Source: Metarhizobium sp964253915
GTDB lineage: Bacteria > Pseudomonadota > Alphaproteobacteria > Rhizobiales > Rhizobiaceae
NCBI RefSeq assembly: GCF_964253915.1
Contig: NZ_CAXUSG020000010.1
Coordinates: 124,001-188,000 of the forward strand
DNA length: 64,000 nt
Reading direction: 5' to 3'
Below, piece by piece: positions 62,935 to 64,000 of the stretch; position 1 is the stretch's first letter; the number at the start of each line of letters is the position of its first letter. Under the pieces are notes generated by a model. It did not search any database. It worked only from the letters and a program-made list of their open reading frames with translations, and had not been told where the DNA came from. Both the position numbers and the translations under genes were made by a program.

Positions 62935-63633
62935 ATGAGTTTGGTCAAAACGATACGCAGCACGTTCGTTCCGGTGCATCGGGACGGCTGGAAGTTCGTG
63001 GCCGCCTTTTTCGTGGTTTCCGTCGTGCTCGGCCTGCTCTGGGAACCGCTGTTCTGGGCGGGCCTGGTGCTGACGCTGTGGTGCGCCTACTTCTTCCGTG
63101 ATCCCGAGCGCATGACGCCGCAGGACGACGACCTGGTGATCAGCCCGGCCGACGGCCGCGTCTCGTCGATCCAGATGGTGACGCCGCCGGATGAACTGAA
63201 CCTCGGCAACCAGCCGATGCTGCGCATCACCGTGTTCATGAACGTCTTCAACTGCCATGTGAACCGTGCGCCGATGCGCGGCCGCATCCGCAACATCTCC
63301 TACAAGGAAGGCAGCTTCCTCAACGCCGAACTCGACAAGGCGAGCCATGAGAACGAGCGCAACGGCCTGGTGATCGACACCGCCCATGGCGAAATCGGCG
63401 TGGTGCAGATCGCCGGCCTTGTCGCCCGCCGTATCATCTGCTGGTCGGCCGTGAACGAGCCTCTCGAAGCCGGCGAACGCTTCGGCCTGATCCGCTTCGG
63501 TTCGCGCCTGGACGTCTTCCTGCCGCCATCCGCCGCACCGCGGGTTTCCCTCGGACAGACGGCGATTGCCGGCGAAACCGTGCTTGCCGAATTCGGTTCG
63601 GCCAAGGGGCCGGTCGTCAGCCGCCGTATCTGA
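62935..63633 (+). CDS. psd: Phosphatidylserine decarboxylase proenzyme
   Basis: 232 residues. Makes phosphatidylethanolamine from phosphatidylserine. It is the short alphaproteobacterial type that cleaves itself at Gly-Ser to give a pyruvoyl cofactor; the site is RFGSRLDV with G189-S190. N-terminal membrane-associated segment with FVAAFFVVSVVLGLLW, then ISPADGRVSSIQMV. The ATG at 62935 follows CAGGAGACC. pssA starts 19 bases downstream, so serine addition and decarboxylation are co-transcribed. Confidence 0.95.
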   Translation: MSLVKTIRSTFVPVHRDGWKFVAAFFVVSVVLGLLWEPLFWAGLVLTLWCAYFFRDPERMTPQDDDLVISPADGRVSSIQMVTPPDELNLGNQPMLRITVFMNVFNCHVNRAPMRGRIRNISYKEGSFLNAELDKASHENERNGLVIDTAHGEIGVVQIAGLVARRIICWSAVNEPLEAGERFGLIRFGSRLDVFLPPSAAPRVSLGQTAIAGETVLAEFGSAKGPVVSRRI

Positions 63634-63652
63634 ACCTTGCAAGGAAGCGCCG

Positions 63653-64000
63653 ATGGACACGCCTTTTCCGCCTTTCGAACCGCATGGACCGAACGATGCC
63701 GCCCGCGGCCCCCGGCTCCGGGAAATTCCGCTGCGGCTGATGATCCCCAACCTGATCACCATCCTGGCGATCTGTGCGGGCCTGACGGGCGTTCGGCTGG
63801 CGTTCGAAAGCCGCTATGAACTTGCCGTCGCCATGGTGCTGGTGGCGGCGTTTCTCGACGGCATCGACGGACGCATCGCAAGACTGATGAAGGCGACGTC
63901 GAAATTCGGCGCCCAGATGGATTCGCTCGCCGACATCGTCAATTTTGGCGTCGCGCCGGCGCTAGTGCTCTATGTCTTCCTTCTCGACCAGGCGCGCTCC
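63653..64000 (+). CDS. pssA: CDP-diacylglycerol--serine O-phosphatidyltransferase, N-terminal part (3' end outside window)
   Basis: The first 116 codons, still open at the window end. It makes phosphatidylserine from CDP-diacylglycerol and serine, feeding Psd. The CDP-alcohol phosphotransferase signature is complete: DGRIAR, then Gly and two Asp with the DGx2ARx8Gx3Dx3D spacing (FGAQMDSLAD). A short N-terminus (MDTPFPPFEPHGPNDA) leads to LRLMIPNLITILAICAGL. The ATG at 63653 follows AAGGAAGCGCCG. This is the integral-membrane type II enzyme of rhizobia rather than the E. coli type. Confidence 0.93.
   Translation, partial: MDTPFPPFEPHGPNDAARGPRLREIPLRLMIPNLITILAICAGLTGVRLAFESRYELAVAMVLVAAFLDGIDGRIARLMKATSKFGAQMDSLADIVNFGVAPALVLYVFLLDQARS

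Overview
This is a 64 kb chromosomal segment, about 60% G+C, from an alphaproteobacterium of the family Rhizobiaceae (Rhizobium/Agrobacterium/Sinorhizobium group). Evidence: a RopB-type outer membrane barrel, at least three copies of a palindromic repeat resembling the Rhizobium-specific intergenic mosaic element, a long family of recognisable rhizobial core proteins, and the gene neighbourhoods uvrC-pgsA-moaD-moaE, lptF-lptG-lptD-surA-like-pdxA-rsmA, fabD-fabG-acpP-fabF-mltG-yicC-gmk, rpsF-rpsR-DUF2232-rplI-dnaB and psd-pssA. The species cannot be fixed from this window. Nearly all of it is core genome: I see no insertion sequence, prophage, integrase, CRISPR array, rRNA or tRNA.

Layout. 1-10.2 kb: the end of an RNase T2 gene, a GST, a small secreted protein, ropB, a pteridine-reductase-like SDR, then the uvrC-pgsA-moaD-moaE run; an orphan branched-chain-type ABC permease divergent from a CGNR zinc-finger regulator, with a near-perfect operator-like dyad between them; a lipoprotein; ndk and a second GST. 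10.3-20.3 kb: a DinB-fold protein, a diguanylate cyclase, a membrane chemoreceptor coupled to a small membrane protein, an ABC-F ATPase, a NodB-type deacetylase lipoprotein, an aldose 1-dehydrogenase, holC and pepA. 20.5-29.0 kb: a PAP2 phosphatase, then the lipopolysaccharide transport genes lptF, lptG and lptD, followed by a SurA-like chaperone, pdxA and rsmA. 29.0-35.6 kb (minus strand): gmk, yicC, mltG and the fatty acid genes fabF, acpP, fabG and fabD. 35.7-41.8 kb: an aldo-keto reductase, a ClbS/DfsB protein, the ribosomal block rpsF-rpsR-DUF2232-rplI, and dnaB. 41.8-50.2 kb: an AzlCD exporter with its AraC regulator, alr, a parD antitoxin followed by a broken parE, radA, cvpA, purF and an SDR. 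50.6-58.0 kb: cysS, an intact vapBC that opens an overlapping run with two GFA proteins and a proline iminopeptidase, cimA, rarD and a LOG protein. 58.3-64 kb: a 738-residue LysM protein, an Atm1-type ABC exporter, psd and the start of pssA.

How the genes work together. Envelope biogenesis dominates: phospholipid headgroup synthesis (pgsA, psd, pssA), LPS export (lptFGD), lipid phosphatase, fatty acid synthesis (fabD/G/F, acpP), peptidoglycan processing (mltG, alr, LysM protein) and outer membrane folding (SurA-like, RopB). A second theme is information processing: uvrC, radA, holC, dnaB, rsmA, ribosomal proteins and cysS.

No complete undescribed multi-gene system is apparent. The most interesting items are: the LysM protein, whose mirror-like architecture (helical domain, Ig, Ig, helical domain, LysM) contains an ungapped internal repeat at a constant offset of 440 residues; a chemoreceptor with an unassigned histidine-containing membrane sensor and a co-translated small partner; the CGNR regulator/orphan permease pair with its dyad; the decayed parE beside an intact parD; and a PAP2 phosphatase with Glu replacing the motif-2 His.
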